Source: Flavobacterium gyeonganense (lineage in GTDB: Bacteria; Bacteroidota; Bacteroidia; Flavobacteriales; Flavobacteriaceae). From it: a stretch of 64,000 bases of DNA. The stretch's first letter is position 1. Each line of letters opens with the position of its first letter. The notes beneath the pieces were generated by a model. It saw only the letters and a program-made list of their open reading frames with translations, had not been told where the DNA came from and did no database searches. The DNA lies in the NCBI RefSeq assembly GCF_029625295.1, contig NZ_CP121112.1:2914001-2978000 (forward strand). Direction: 5' to 3'. This document shows positions 34,796 to 43,814 of this stretch, piece by piece. The translations under genes and the position numbers were made by a program.

Positions 34796-35890
34796 TTATG
34801 CAAACTCAGGTTTTACCCCAAGATCTTTTAAATGCTTGTAATGAGCCAGGATTGCGCCTCTCATGGTTTTGAATTCATAATAAGGCAAATTGCATTCTTT
34901 GGCTGTTTGTTTTACGATTTCAGCGATTTTTCCGTAATGGATGTGGCTGATATTTGGAAAAATATGATGCTCGATCTGATGATTTAAACCACCGGTAAAC
35001 CAGTTTACGATTTTGTTTTTTGGAGCAAAGTTAGCTGTAGTATACAATTGGTGAATTGCCCAGGTATTTTCAATTTCCCCTTCTTCATTCGGAACTGGAT
35101 TTGAAGTTTCCTCCACAACATGTGCCAGCTGAAAAACGATACTCAAAATTAGTCCGGCAGTGTAATGCATTACAAAAAAACCAACTACTACTTTCCACCA
35201 TGTTACGCCTAAAACCATTGGCAAAACCATCCAGATCATTACGTAGATGATTTTTGTTATTACTAAAACCGTCCATAATTTGGCCGGGCTTTGGGGAGCT
35301 CCATAAGATAATTTTCTTTTTATATAGTCTTTCATTTGCTTAAAATCGGTTGTTAAAGCCCAATTGAAAGTCAGTAATCCATATAAAAAGAAAGAATAAT
35401 AGTGTTGGAATTTATGAAAACGGTGCCATTCTGCATTTTGCGTAAAACGAATGATTCTTCCGGCATCCAAATCTTCATCATGCCCGTGAATATTAGTGTA
35501 AGTATGGTGCAATACATTATGCTGAACCTGCCAGTTATGCACGTTTCCGGCCAGAATATAAATGCTTCCCCCCATGATTTTATTAATCCATGATTTAGAA
35601 GAATAAGAGCCGTGATTTCCGTCATGCATTACGTTCATTCCAATTCCTGCCATAGCGATTCCCATGACAATATTTAATAGTAGTTGTGCCCAAAAAGGCA
35701 TGTCAAGTGCCAGAATTAAAAAATAAGGGGTCAGAAATACAGAAAATAGAATAATCGCTTTTAAGTGCAGCTTCCAGTTTCCGGTTTTTTGGATGTTGTT
35801 CTCTTTGAAGTAATTGTTTACCCGTGAGTTAAGCGTTCTGAAAAACTTCAGATTATCCTGCTTTGAAAATGTCGGTGCGGTATTATTCAT
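34796..35890 (-). CDS. Membrane fatty acid desaturase
   Basis: This is a 364-residue di-iron acyl-lipid or acyl-CoA desaturase. Three His boxes are present: His-Asp-Gly-Asn-His-Gly-Ser at about 89-95, His-Asn-Val-Leu-His-His-Thr at about 124-130 and Gln-Ile-Glu-His-His-Ile-Phe-Pro at about 307-314. Gln in place of the first His of the third box is a mark of front-end desaturases, but no cytochrome b5 domain is present. Four hydrophobic stretches flank the boxes. It is likely to tune membrane fluidity. It is divergent from rsmG; TACCTTTG at 35910-35917 is its likely -7 box. Confidence 0.92.
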   Translation of the reverse strand: MNNTAPTFSKQDNLKFFRTLNSRVNNYFKENNIQKTGNWKLHLKAIILFSVFLTPYFLILALDMPFWAQLLLNIVMGIAMAGIGMNVMHDGNHGSYSSKSWINKIMGGSIYILAGNVHNWQVQHNVLHHTYTNIHGHDEDLDAGRIIRFTQNAEWHRFHKFQHYYSFFLYGLLTFNWALTTDFKQMKDYIKRKLSYGAPQSPAKLWTVLVITKIIYVMIWMVLPMVLGVTWWKVVVGFFVMHYTAGLILSIVFQLAHVVEETSNPVPNEEGEIENTWAIHQLYTTANFAPKNKIVNWFTGGLNHQIEHHIFPNISHIHYGKIAEIVKQTAKECNLPYYEFKTMRGAILAHYKHLKDLGVKPEFA

Positions 35891-35909
35891 ATTAATTTTA
35901 AATAGTTGT

Positions 35910-35981
35910 CAAAGGTAATTATTATAAATTTTCAATTTGCAAAATTGAGTTAAATATTTCAATCGTAAAGTAGTACTTTTG
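35910..35981. promoter_or_regulatory. Divergent promoters of desaturase and rsmG genes
   Basis: TACCTTTG on the minus strand (35910-35917) precedes the desaturase gene, and TACTTTTG on the plus strand (35974-35981) precedes rsmG by 17 bp. Neither has a clear -33 box at the usual spacing. Confidence 0.5.
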
Positions 35982-35997
35982 TTAAAAATTTAGAGCA

Positions 35998-36627
35998 ATG
36001 GATGAGATATTGAAATATTTTCCGGATTTGACTGACATTCAAATCGACCAATTTCAAAAATTAGACTTTTTATATCACGACTGGAACGAAAAAATTAATG
36101 TTATCTCAAGAAAAGACATTGATTCATTATATACGAAACACATCCTGCATTCTCTTGGAATTGCAAAAATCATGAAATTCGAACCCGGAGCAACTGTTTT
36201 GGATGTTGGAACCGGAGGTGGTTTTCCGGGAATTCCGCTGGCAATTCTTTTTCCTGAAACACGTTTTTATCTAATTGATGTTATTGCGAAAAAAATAAAA
36301 GTGGTTCAGGGAGTAGTTGACGCTTTGGAACTGAAAAATATAAAAGCAGAACAAAAACGTGCCGAATTGGTAAAAGGTGATTTCGATTTTATTGTAAGCC
36401 GTGCCGTAACCAATATGCCTGATTTTGTTTCGTGGATAAAAGATAAAATCAAAAAGCAGCAAAAACACACGTTGAAAAATGGAATCCTATATTTAAAAGG
36501 TGGTGATTTAACCGAAGAGTTAAAAGATTTTCCAAAAGCTACTTTATATGATTTGTCTACTATTTTTGAAGATGAATTTTTTGAAACTAAAAAAGTGGTG
36601 CATCTGCCATTAAAATTTCAGCCTTAA
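35998..36627 (+). CDS. rsmG: 16S rRNA (guanine(527)-N(7))-methyltransferase
   Basis: RsmG methylates G527 of 16S rRNA using S-adenosylmethionine; its loss gives low-level streptomycin resistance in several bacteria. The 209-residue length is normal. The SAM-binding loop is Val-Leu-Asp-Val-Gly-Thr-Gly-Gly-Gly-Phe-Pro-Gly at about 66-77, and the family motif Ile-Val-Ser-Arg-Ala-Val lies near 130-135. It is monocistronic, with a terminator at 36649-36689. Confidence 0.95.
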   Translation: MDEILKYFPDLTDIQIDQFQKLDFLYHDWNEKINVISRKDIDSLYTKHILHSLGIAKIMKFEPGATVLDVGTGGGFPGIPLAILFPETRFYLIDVIAKKIKVVQGVVDALELKNIKAEQKRAELVKGDFDFIVSRAVTNMPDFVSWIKDKIKKQQKHTLKNGILYLKGGDLTEELKDFPKATLYDLSTIFEDEFFETKKVVHLPLKFQP

Positions 36628-36648
36628 TTTTTATTTATACAAATACAG

Positions 36649-36689
36649 CCCGATACTATTTTTCCTTAAAATTGTTATCGGGTTTTTTT
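36649..36689 (+). terminator. Intrinsic terminator after rsmG
   Basis: CCCGATA (36649-36655 region) pairs with TATCGGG (36676-36682), followed by a T7 run. Confidence 0.8.
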
Positions 36690-36722
36690 ATGCCGGAAAA
36701 GCAATCATAACCTAAATGATAA

Positions 36723-36752
36723 TTTGTAGCTGATCCAATTTCCTTACCTTTG
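36723..36752 (+). promoter_or_regulatory. Promoter TTTG-N18-TACCTTTG of alkaline phosphatase gene
   Basis: TTTG (36723-36726) and TACCTTTG (36745-36752) are spaced 18 bp, close to the Bacteroidota consensus, and end 22 bp before the ATG. Confidence 0.75.
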
Positions 36753-36774
36753 AAAATGCTTAAATAAAGTTATA

Positions 36775-38190
36775 ATGAATAGAAGGAAGTTCTTTAAAAA
36801 TGGCTCATTGTTTACAATAGGAGCCGCAATTCTCAATCCGTTTGAGGGTTCTGCAAATGTTTTGGATTTAGAGTCTGCGTATAAAAACAAAAAAGCCAAA
36901 AATATCATCTTACTTGTAAGTGACGGAATGAGTACCGGGACGCTTAATATGACCGATTTGTTTCTCAACAGAAAAAATGGCAAAGGATCAAACTGGATAC
37001 AATTATATAAGGACAGCAGGGTTTCAAGAGCTTTGATGGATACAGCTTCTGCAAGTTCCATAGTAACCGATTCTTCTGCAGCAAGTTCATCATGGGGAGG
37101 CGGTTTTCGTGTAAATAATGGAGTGCTGAATGTGAGTCCGCAAGGAGAACCGCATTTACCAATTTGGCAAAAGTTTAAAAAGTCGGGTAAAATGGCGGGT
37201 TGTGTGACTACAGTTCCTATTACGCATGCAACTCCGGCTGGTTTTTGCGTTAACAGCAAAAGCAGAAATGCCCAGGAAGATATTGCCGAACAATATTTGG
37301 AATTGGGTTTTGATATTATGATGGGAGGCGGAGCCAATTATTTCAGTCCGGAATTAAGAAAGGACAAGAAAGATATGTATGCCGCTTATGCCGCAAAAGG
37401 ATATCAGGTTGTAAAAACAAAAGCGGAAATGGAGGCTGCATCAAATTTAAAACCTGTTCTGGGTGTATTTGCAGATGACGGACTTCCGTATTATGTAGAC
37501 AGAAATAGTGATGAAAAATTAAAAACCACTGTTCCGAGTCTTGCCGAAATGTCTCAAAAAGCAATCGACAGAATGAAAGGCCATAAAAATGGTTTTGTTT
37601 TGCAGATTGAAAGTGGAAAAGTGGATTGGGCCGCACATGGGAACGATATCGCCGGTCTGATTAATGATCAGATTGAATTTGATGAAGCTGTAAAAGTGGC
37701 CATAGATTTTGCTGAAAAAGACAAAGAAACATTAGTAATCATTACCACAGATCACGGAAATGCAAATCCGGGAATTATTTACGGAAAAAATGCCAATGAT
37801 AACTTTGACAGTATCCAAAAATACACGCAGACCAACGAATGGATTCTGAACCAGATAAAACCACAATCTTCAGTTTCTCAGGTAAAAGAAATTATTGAAA
37901 AAGCAAACGGCCATTCGGTTTCTGATGAAGATGCCAAATATGTATTGGGGTACTACGACGGATTACACAAAGAAGATGGTTTATACAATTATAAGAAACT
38001 GCCGTATAAAGCTTTCGCAGAAATGCAGGGAAAAATAAATTCGGTAGGCTGGATCAGTATGGATCACTCGGCAGATTATGTTGAGCTGGCGATGTTTGGG
38101 CCCGGAAGTGAGCTTTTAAAACCTTTCGTAAAAAATACCGATTTGCATTATCTAATGCTGCAGGCTGCGGAAGTGGAGAATAAATTTTAA
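36775..38190 (+). CDS. Alkaline phosphatase
   Basis: This 471-residue PhoA-superfamily phosphatase probably acts in the periplasm. The N-terminus Met-Asn-Arg-Arg-Lys-Phe-Phe-Lys-Asn-Gly followed by a hydrophobic stretch is a Tat signal, so it would be exported folded. Metal-binding Asp (Leu-Val-Ser-Asp-Gly-Met) is at about 49, the nucleophile Ser lies in Val-Thr-Asp-Ser-Ser-Ala-Ala at about 99-105, and the later metal ligands are in Thr-Thr-Asp-His-Gly and Met-Asp-His-Ser. It releases phosphate from organic esters. No pho-type regulator or box was recognised nearby. Confidence 0.93.
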   Translation: MNRRKFFKNGSLFTIGAAILNPFEGSANVLDLESAYKNKKAKNIILLVSDGMSTGTLNMTDLFLNRKNGKGSNWIQLYKDSRVSRALMDTASASSIVTDSSAASSSWGGGFRVNNGVLNVSPQGEPHLPIWQKFKKSGKMAGCVTTVPITHATPAGFCVNSKSRNAQEDIAEQYLELGFDIMMGGGANYFSPELRKDKKDMYAAYAAKGYQVVKTKAEMEAASNLKPVLGVFADDGLPYYVDRNSDEKLKTTVPSLAEMSQKAIDRMKGHKNGFVLQIESGKVDWAAHGNDIAGLINDQIEFDEAVKVAIDFAEKDKETLVIITTDHGNANPGIIYGKNANDNFDSIQKYTQTNEWILNQIKPQSSVSQVKEIIEKANGHSVSDEDAKYVLGYYDGLHKEDGLYNYKKLPYKAFAEMQGKINSVGWISMDHSADYVELAMFGPGSELLKPFVKNTDLHYLMLQAAEVENKF

Positions 38191-38215
38191 TTTACATAAA
38201 CAAAAAAACAACAAA

Positions 38216-38247
38216 GGCCGAATCTTGATGAAAAGATTCGGCTTTTC
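38216..38247 (+). terminator. Intrinsic terminator after alkaline phosphatase
   Basis: GCCGAATCTT (38217-38226) pairs with AAGATTCGGC (38233-38242), followed by TTTTC. The same stem sequence is used at 41940-41965. Confidence 0.85.
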
Positions 38248-38377
38248 TATTTAGAGTATTTCGTTTTAAATTAGATGGTTTGCCTTCATTTATCTACTGA
38301 TATTTCTCGTTCCTGTACTTTTATTTGTTTAATCTGCAATAGACGAATACATTTACTTAAGATTAAAAAAATATGTA

Positions 38378-39439
38378 TTGAAAATGATTGAAAGAATATC
38401 CAACTATTGGAAAATTCAGTTTATAGGATGGATTACGGCTTCTTTTTATTGGGGATTGCTGGCTTTTTTTACAGGTAATTTTAGCTGGAAAATAGGAATA
38501 GCAGATTTAATCCTGGATGTGTTTGTTGGCATCACATTAACACATTTCTATAAAAATTTTGCTTTAAGAAACGGATGGAATAAGTTAAATCTAAAAAAGC
38601 TGGTTCCAAAAATTGCACTTAGTGTTCTTACGCTCTCCTTATTGTATATGGTTTTGATTGTGTGTAAGCTTTATCTCGTACGACTATTTATTTTAAAAGG
38701 AACTCAGATTTCATTTATAGAATTCTTCATATCTACCCAATTACAGGTTTTTATTACGGGTACCAGACTAATGTCTATCTGGGTTTTGGCTTACCATCTT
38801 TATCATTATTCACGACTTGAAATCGAAACTGTAAAAGAAAATGCGCAATTATCACTTAGAATAAAAGAGGCACAGCTAAATAATCTGAGTGCACAGCTTA
38901 ACCCGCATTTCTTCTTTAACTCCTTGAACAATATAAAATTTCTGATGTTAGAAAATCCGGATTTGGCAAGGCGTGCAATTGATCTTTTGTCTGAACTTTT
39001 GAGGAGTTCTTTAAATAGCAATGTAGGGAAATTAATATCCTTAGATGACGAAATCAATCTCGTTAAAGACTACCTGGAATTAGAAAAAATGCGATTTGAG
39101 GAAAGGCTGCAAATAGAAATGGAAATAACTTTAGACACTACAAAACATCTCATTCTGCCTTTGAGTATTCAATCTCTGGTTGAGAATGCAATAAAACATA
39201 GAATTGAAAAAAGAAAGAGCGGTGGATGTATTGTTATAAAAATTGAAGAAAAAAACAATTTTATAAACATTAATGTACAAAATACAGGAAAGCTAATTAA
39301 GGAGAATAAAGATAGAGGTATTGGATTGAAAAATTTGCAAGAAAGATTGTTACTACAATACAACGGGAAAGCTTTCTTTGAAATAAAACAAATGGAAAAT
39401 GAAACCGTATTGGCAACTATTTTAATTCCATTCAAATGA
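38378..39439 (+). CDS. LytS-type sensor histidine kinase
   Basis: This is a 353-residue membrane kinase. Four hydrophobic helices lie in residues about 10-145, with no extracellular sensor domain. The His_kinase motif is Gln-Leu-Asn-Pro-His-Phe-Phe-Phe-Asn-Ser-Leu-Asn at about 172-183, and the HATPase domain has Ser-Leu-Val-Glu-Asn-Ala-Ile-Lys-His at about 266-274. It overlaps the following LytTR regulator gene by 4 bp, which gives a clear cognate pair. The stimulus is unknown; the CocE-like hydrolase gene downstream may be a target. Confidence 0.9.
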   Translation: MKMIERISNYWKIQFIGWITASFYWGLLAFFTGNFSWKIGIADLILDVFVGITLTHFYKNFALRNGWNKLNLKKLVPKIALSVLTLSLLYMVLIVCKLYLVRLFILKGTQISFIEFFISTQLQVFITGTRLMSIWVLAYHLYHYSRLEIETVKENAQLSLRIKEAQLNNLSAQLNPHFFFNSLNNIKFLMLENPDLARRAIDLLSELLRSSLNSNVGKLISLDDEINLVKDYLELEKMRFEERLQIEMEITLDTTKHLILPLSIQSLVENAIKHRIEKRKSGGCIVIKIEEKNNFININVQNTGKLIKENKDRGIGLKNLQERLLLQYNGKAFFEIKQMENETVLATILIPFK

Positions 39440-40152
39440 AAAAGATAAAATTTATAATAGTAGACGATGAGCGCTCATCAAGAGAAGAACTGAAAAGAGC
39501 AATAAAAAAATATGATGACTTTCTTCTTATTGGTGAAGCTGAAAATGCAGATGATGCTAAGAATCTTATTGAAACAGAAATGCCGGATTTAATGTTTTTA
39601 GATATTCAAATGCCTGAAAAATCCGGTTTTGATTTATTAGAATCTTTAGATAATGTGCCAGTAGTACTATTTATTACCGCTTTTAATGAATATGCTGTAC
39701 AGGCATTTGAAGTAAATGCTTTAGATTATCTCATGAAACCTATAAGAGAGGAGCGTTTTGCAAAAGCAATTGAAAAAAAGAGATATTATAAGTGAGAAGA
39801 CTTCTTTAACTAATTCGGAAACCAAAGTGAGAAAAATTTTTATTAAAGACGGCGAAAAACGATATTTTATCCAATTAGATGAAATTTACTTAATTGAATC
39901 ACTTGAAAATTATACCAGACTTTTTTTCAGGGGACAAAAGCATTGCAAAGACGCTCCCTGCGCCAATGGGAAGAGATGCTGGATCAAACTATTTTTTTCA
40001 GAATAAACAGGACTGAGATTATAAATATTCATTATATCCAGGAACTAAACCGAACAAGTGCTGGCAAATTAGAGGTAAAATTAAAGACAGGTGAACTATT
40101 GGAAGTTTCAAACCGACAGGCAGTGAAATTAAAAAATATAAACAGAATCTAA
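39436..40152 (+). pseudogene. LytTR response regulator, two compensating frameshifts
   Basis: Three frames make one regulator of about 238 residues. The receiver (39436-39779) has Asp10/Asp11, phospho-acceptor Asp56 (Phe-Leu-Asp-Ile-Gln-Met-Pro) and Lys in Leu-Met-Lys-Pro. At A7 39773-39779, six As are needed to continue into Glu-Lys-Arg-Asp-Ile-Ile-Ser. At T7 39921-39927, eight Ts are needed to pass from Tyr-Thr-Arg-Leu-Phe-Phe into Gln-Gly-Thr-Lys-Ala-Leu-Gln. The LytTR DNA-binding domain then ends normally at 40152. As read, translation stops at 39795 and no DNA-binding domain is made. Opposite-sign indels in two homopolymers of one gene point to sequencing error more than decay. Confidence 0.85.
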
Positions 40153-40178
40153 TAAAACCATCTTAATTAAATTCACAA

Positions 40179-41921
40179 ATGAAGTCAATTTTAAAACTGT
40201 TATTCTTTCTTTTAATGCTTTCAGAAGCATTTTCACAACAGACAAGTCTCATAAAATCAGAAGATGTGAAAAGCGCTTATGATATTCAGGATAGTGTCAT
40301 GATTAAAACACACGATGGCGCTTTTATTTCGGCCATAGTTGTAAGGAAAAAAGGAATTACCACTCCACAACCTGTAATACTTCAATATACTATTTATGTA
40401 AACGATAAAGGAAGGGATCTGCGTTCTTTAAAAGCAGCTGCAGATAAGGATTATGTTGGTGTTATTGCCTACACAAGGGGCAAGCGATTTAGTCCGGACG
40501 AAATATTTCCTTATGAAAATGACGGTAATGATGCTTACGATGTTATTGACTGGGTAAGTAAACAAGAATGGTGTAACGGAAGCATAGGAATGTATGGAGG
40601 AAGTTATAATGGATTTACGCAGTGGGCAGCCTGCAAAAAAATGCATCCCGCACTTAAAACTATTGTTCCCTATGTAGCCAACAGACCCGGAATGGGACTT
40701 CCTATGGAAAATAATGTGTTTATAAATCCTAATTACGAATGGTCGTTTTATGTTGGTAATAATAAGACCCTAGATACGATTGCCGGAAATGACAGACAGC
40801 GTTTTAGAAAAATGCAGTTTAAATGGTGGGAATCAGGAGTAGCCTATAAAAAATTAGACAGTATTGATGGTACTCCAAACAGATTGTTTCAAAGATGGAT
40901 AAGCCATCCGTCATTTGATAAATACTGGCAAAACATGGCGCCTTATAAAAATGATTTTGCCCATATAAATATTCCTGTTTTGGTAATTGACGGTTATTAT
41001 AATGATTCTCAGAATTCGGGTTTATATTATTTAAGAGAGCTTCAGAAGTACAATCCAAAAACAAATTCGTATTTAATTATTGGCCCTTACGGTCATTTTG
41101 GAGCTCAAACAGGAGGTACTGCTGTAATAAATGATTATAATGTTGATGCAGATGCACTAATTAATACGAATAAAATAACATACGAGTGGTTTGATTATAT
41201 TTTAAAAAATGCTCCAAAACCAGCAATTTTAAAAGACAAAATTAATTATCAGGTAATGGGGGCAAATGAATGGCGAAGTGCCCCATCAATTGATAAAATG
41301 AGTAATAGTTTTTTAATATTTTATCTGACGGACATTAAATCTGGGGATTTTCATTCTTTAGAAGATAAAAAACCAACTAAGAAAAGTTATCTTTTGCAAG
41401 AAGTTGATTTTGCTAACAGAGAAATCAGCAAAAATGATTACTATCCGGATCCGATAATAAAAAGAGAACTCAATACAGCTAATGGATTTGTTTTTATAAG
41501 TGAACCCCTGAAAGAACCAATTGTAATTAATGGATCATTTTTAGGTAAAATCAAAGCCAGCATCAATAAAAAAGATATAGATGTGGGAGTGACTTTATAT
41601 GAAGTAACACCAACAGGTGAATATTTTCATCTGTCTTATTTTATTGGACGTGCCAGTTATGCTAAAGATAGTACAAAAAGAAATTTACTAAAGCCCGATG
41701 CAATTGAGTCTATTCCTTTTTCAAATACACATTTAGTAAGTAAACAATTAAATAAAGGCAGCAGATTGTTAATTACTTTGAATGTCAACAAAAATGCATT
41801 TTCCGAACTCAACTACGGAACCGGAAAAACAGTGACCGAAGAATCAATTAAAGATGCCACTGAAGTATTAAAAATAAAATGGTATAACGATAGTTTTGTC
41901 AAAATTCCAATTTGGAAATAA
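40179..41921 (+). CDS. CocE/NonD family hydrolase (X-Pro dipeptidyl-peptidase S15-like)
   Basis: This is a 580-residue secreted alpha/beta hydrolase. Signal peptide is about 1-20 (Ala-Phe-Ser-Gln). The nucleophile Ser lies in Gly-Met-Tyr-Gly-Gly-Ser-Tyr-Asn-Gly-Phe at about 138-147. A candidate acid lies in Val-Ile-Asp-Gly-Tyr-Tyr, and a His in Gly-Pro-Tyr-Gly-His-Phe at about 305-310. The C-terminal jelly-roll domain (about 390-580) is typical of the S15/CocE family, acting on acyl esters or X-Pro peptides. It lies 26 bp after the LytTR gene and is probably in the same transcript. Confidence 0.88.
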   Translation: MKSILKLLFFLLMLSEAFSQQTSLIKSEDVKSAYDIQDSVMIKTHDGAFISAIVVRKKGITTPQPVILQYTIYVNDKGRDLRSLKAAADKDYVGVIAYTRGKRFSPDEIFPYENDGNDAYDVIDWVSKQEWCNGSIGMYGGSYNGFTQWAACKKMHPALKTIVPYVANRPGMGLPMENNVFINPNYEWSFYVGNNKTLDTIAGNDRQRFRKMQFKWWESGVAYKKLDSIDGTPNRLFQRWISHPSFDKYWQNMAPYKNDFAHINIPVLVIDGYYNDSQNSGLYYLRELQKYNPKTNSYLIIGPYGHFGAQTGGTAVINDYNVDADALINTNKITYEWFDYILKNAPKPAILKDKINYQVMGANEWRSAPSIDKMSNSFLIFYLTDIKSGDFHSLEDKKPTKKSYLLQEVDFANREISKNDYYPDPIIKRELNTANGFVFISEPLKEPIVINGSFLGKIKASINKKDIDVGVTLYEVTPTGEYFHLSYFIGRASYAKDSTKRNLLKPDAIESIPFSNTHLVSKQLNKGSRLLITLNVNKNAFSELNYGTGKTVTEESIKDATEVLKIKWYNDSFVKIPIWK

Positions 41922-41939
41922 ATCTTAGACAAAAGTAAA

Positions 41940-41965
41940 GCCGAATCTTTTATTAAAGATTCGGC
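41940..41965. terminator. Hairpin terminator between CocE-type gene and pruA
   Basis: GCCGAATCTTT (41940-41950) pairs with AAAGATTCGGC (41955-41965) around TATT. The tail is only moderately T-rich. It sits between convergent genes. Confidence 0.75.
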
Positions 41966-42008
41966 TTATTTATATTAACAAAGCCCTTTAAGACTTTCGA
42001 ATTTAAGA

Positions 42009-43637
42009 CTATTCTCCTAAGAAAGGATATCTGTAATCTTCAGGAGTTACAAAAGTTTCTTTAATTGTTCTTGGAGAAGCCCAACGCAATAAGTTCAGTG
42101 CAGAACCCGCTTTGTCGTTAGTTCCTGATGCTCTTGCACCACCGAAAGGCTGCATCCCTACAACAGCTCCTGTTGGTTTATCATTGATGTAGAAGTTACC
42201 TGCTGAGTTTTGTAATTTAGTTGTAGCAACTTCAATCGCATAACGATCCTGGCTGAAAACAGCTCCTGTCAAAGCATACTCCGAAGTAGTATCAACTAAT
42301 TCTAAAGTCTCTTCCCATTTGGCATCTTCATAAATATAAAGTGTCACAACCGGTCCGAATAATTCAGTTTCCATTGTTGTGTATTTTGGATTTGTCGTTA
42401 CAATAACCGTTGGTTCAATAAAGTATCCAACAGATTTGTCATAATTTCCTCCAATTATAATTTCTGCGTCAGCGTCTTTTTTAGCCTGATCGATGTAACT
42501 TGCTAATTTATCAAAAGAACCTTCATGAATAACCGCAGTAATAAAGTTTCCGAAATCTTCCGGAGACCCCATTTTCATTGATTTTACATCGGTGATTAAT
42601 TGTTCTTTAACAGCTGGCCATAAACTTTGAGGAATATAAACTCTTGAAGCTGCAGAGCATTTTTGTCCCTGGAATTCAAATGCACCACGAGTGATTCCCG
42701 TAACCACTTGTTTTACGTTAGCACTTGGATGTGCAATGATAAAATCTTTACCACCAGTTTCCCCAACGATTCTTGGATAGGTTTTATAGTTGTGGATATT
42801 GGCACCAATTTTTGCCCAGATATCTTTAAATACATGAGTTGAACCTGTAAAGTGAACACCTGCAAAATCACGGCTTGCTAAAACAGTGTCGGTAATCATT
42901 AAAGCATCTCCAAAAACTACGTTGATAACACCATCAGGAACTCCTGCTTCTTTGAAAACATCTAAAATGATTTTTGTAGAAAATACCTGGCTGTCACTTG
43001 GTTTCCAAACCACAACGTTACCCATCATCGCAGCACTAGCAGGAAGATTGGCAGCAATAGCCGTAAAGTTAAATGGCGTAATAGCGTAAACAAAACCTTC
43101 AAGAGGTCGGTACTCTAAACGGTTCCATGTAGTCGAATCTGATTTTGGCTGATCTCCGTAAATCTGAGTCATGAATTCTACATTGTAACGTAAAAAGTCG
43201 ATCAATTCACAAGAAGCATCAATTTCTGCCTGATGGATGTTTTTTGATTGTCCGATCATAGTAGCAGCATTAATACGTGCTCTGTATGGACCTGCGATTA
43301 ATTCAGCCGCTTTTAAGAAAATAGCCGAACGTTGTTCCCATGCCATATTGGCCCATGCTTTTCTTGATTCAAGTGCATTGGCGATTGCTTTTTCAATATG
43401 TTGTTTCTCAGCTAGATGATATTTTCCAACAACGTGCTGGTGATCATGTGGAGCTGTAATGTTTCTTGTATTTCCGGTTCTGATTTCTTCGCTTCCAATA
43501 TGCAAAGGAACATCAATTTGAGAGTTCCACATTTTGGTGTAAGCGGCCTGAACAGCGCCTCTTTCCGGTGAGTTGGGTGCGTATCCTTTTACCGGCTCAT
43601 TTACCGCCTTAGGTACATTAAAAAATCCTTTTAACAT
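42009..43637 (-). CDS. pruA: 1-pyrroline-5-carboxylate (glutamate semialdehyde) dehydrogenase
   Basis: This is a 542-residue aldehyde dehydrogenase that oxidises L-glutamate gamma-semialdehyde to glutamate with NAD in proline catabolism. The NAD-binding segment Thr-Pro-Phe-Asn-Phe-Thr-Ala-Ile lies at about 184-191. The catalytic Glu is in Gly-Glu-Thr-Gly-Gly-Lys-Asp at about 295-301, and the catalytic Cys in Gln-Gly-Gln-Lys-Cys-Ser-Ala-Ala-Ser-Arg at about 326-335. Length fits the stand-alone eukaryote/Bacteroidota type rather than bifunctional PutA. The proline dehydrogenase gene is not adjacent. A TACTTTTG box at 43679-43686 (minus strand) is its likely -7 element. Confidence 0.94.
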   Translation of the reverse strand: MLKGFFNVPKAVNEPVKGYAPNSPERGAVQAAYTKMWNSQIDVPLHIGSEEIRTGNTRNITAPHDHQHVVGKYHLAEKQHIEKAIANALESRKAWANMAWEQRSAIFLKAAELIAGPYRARINAATMIGQSKNIHQAEIDASCELIDFLRYNVEFMTQIYGDQPKSDSTTWNRLEYRPLEGFVYAITPFNFTAIAANLPASAAMMGNVVVWKPSDSQVFSTKIILDVFKEAGVPDGVINVVFGDALMITDTVLASRDFAGVHFTGSTHVFKDIWAKIGANIHNYKTYPRIVGETGGKDFIIAHPSANVKQVVTGITRGAFEFQGQKCSAASRVYIPQSLWPAVKEQLITDVKSMKMGSPEDFGNFITAVIHEGSFDKLASYIDQAKKDADAEIIIGGNYDKSVGYFIEPTVIVTTNPKYTTMETELFGPVVTLYIYEDAKWEETLELVDTTSEYALTGAVFSQDRYAIEVATTKLQNSAGNFYINDKPTGAVVGMQPFGGARASGTNDKAGSALNLLRWASPRTIKETFVTPEDYRYPFLGE

Positions 43638-43678
43638 GGGATAAAATATTTTAAAATTACGAATTGTTTAATTTTAGG

Positions 43679-43686
43679 CAAAAGTA
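43679..43686 (-). promoter_or_regulatory. -7 element TACTTTTG of pruA
   Basis: The minus-strand TACTTTTG has a TTG 23 bases upstream. It lies 41 bp before the start codon. Confidence 0.5.
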
Positions 43687-43814
43687 CAAAGGTTATTTTG
43701 ATTATATCACAATGCAATATTAAAATGTTGTAATTTAATAAACTAATGATGTCAGGCTGTAAAACACATGTTTGTATAAAAGTTTAAATTTGAGGTACTT
43801 CAATTTATAGGACT

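Noticed and set aside
39758..40152. Two small independent genes after the LytTR receiver
   Set aside because: Joined across the two homopolymers they give one standard LytTR domain, so they are pieces of a single gene.
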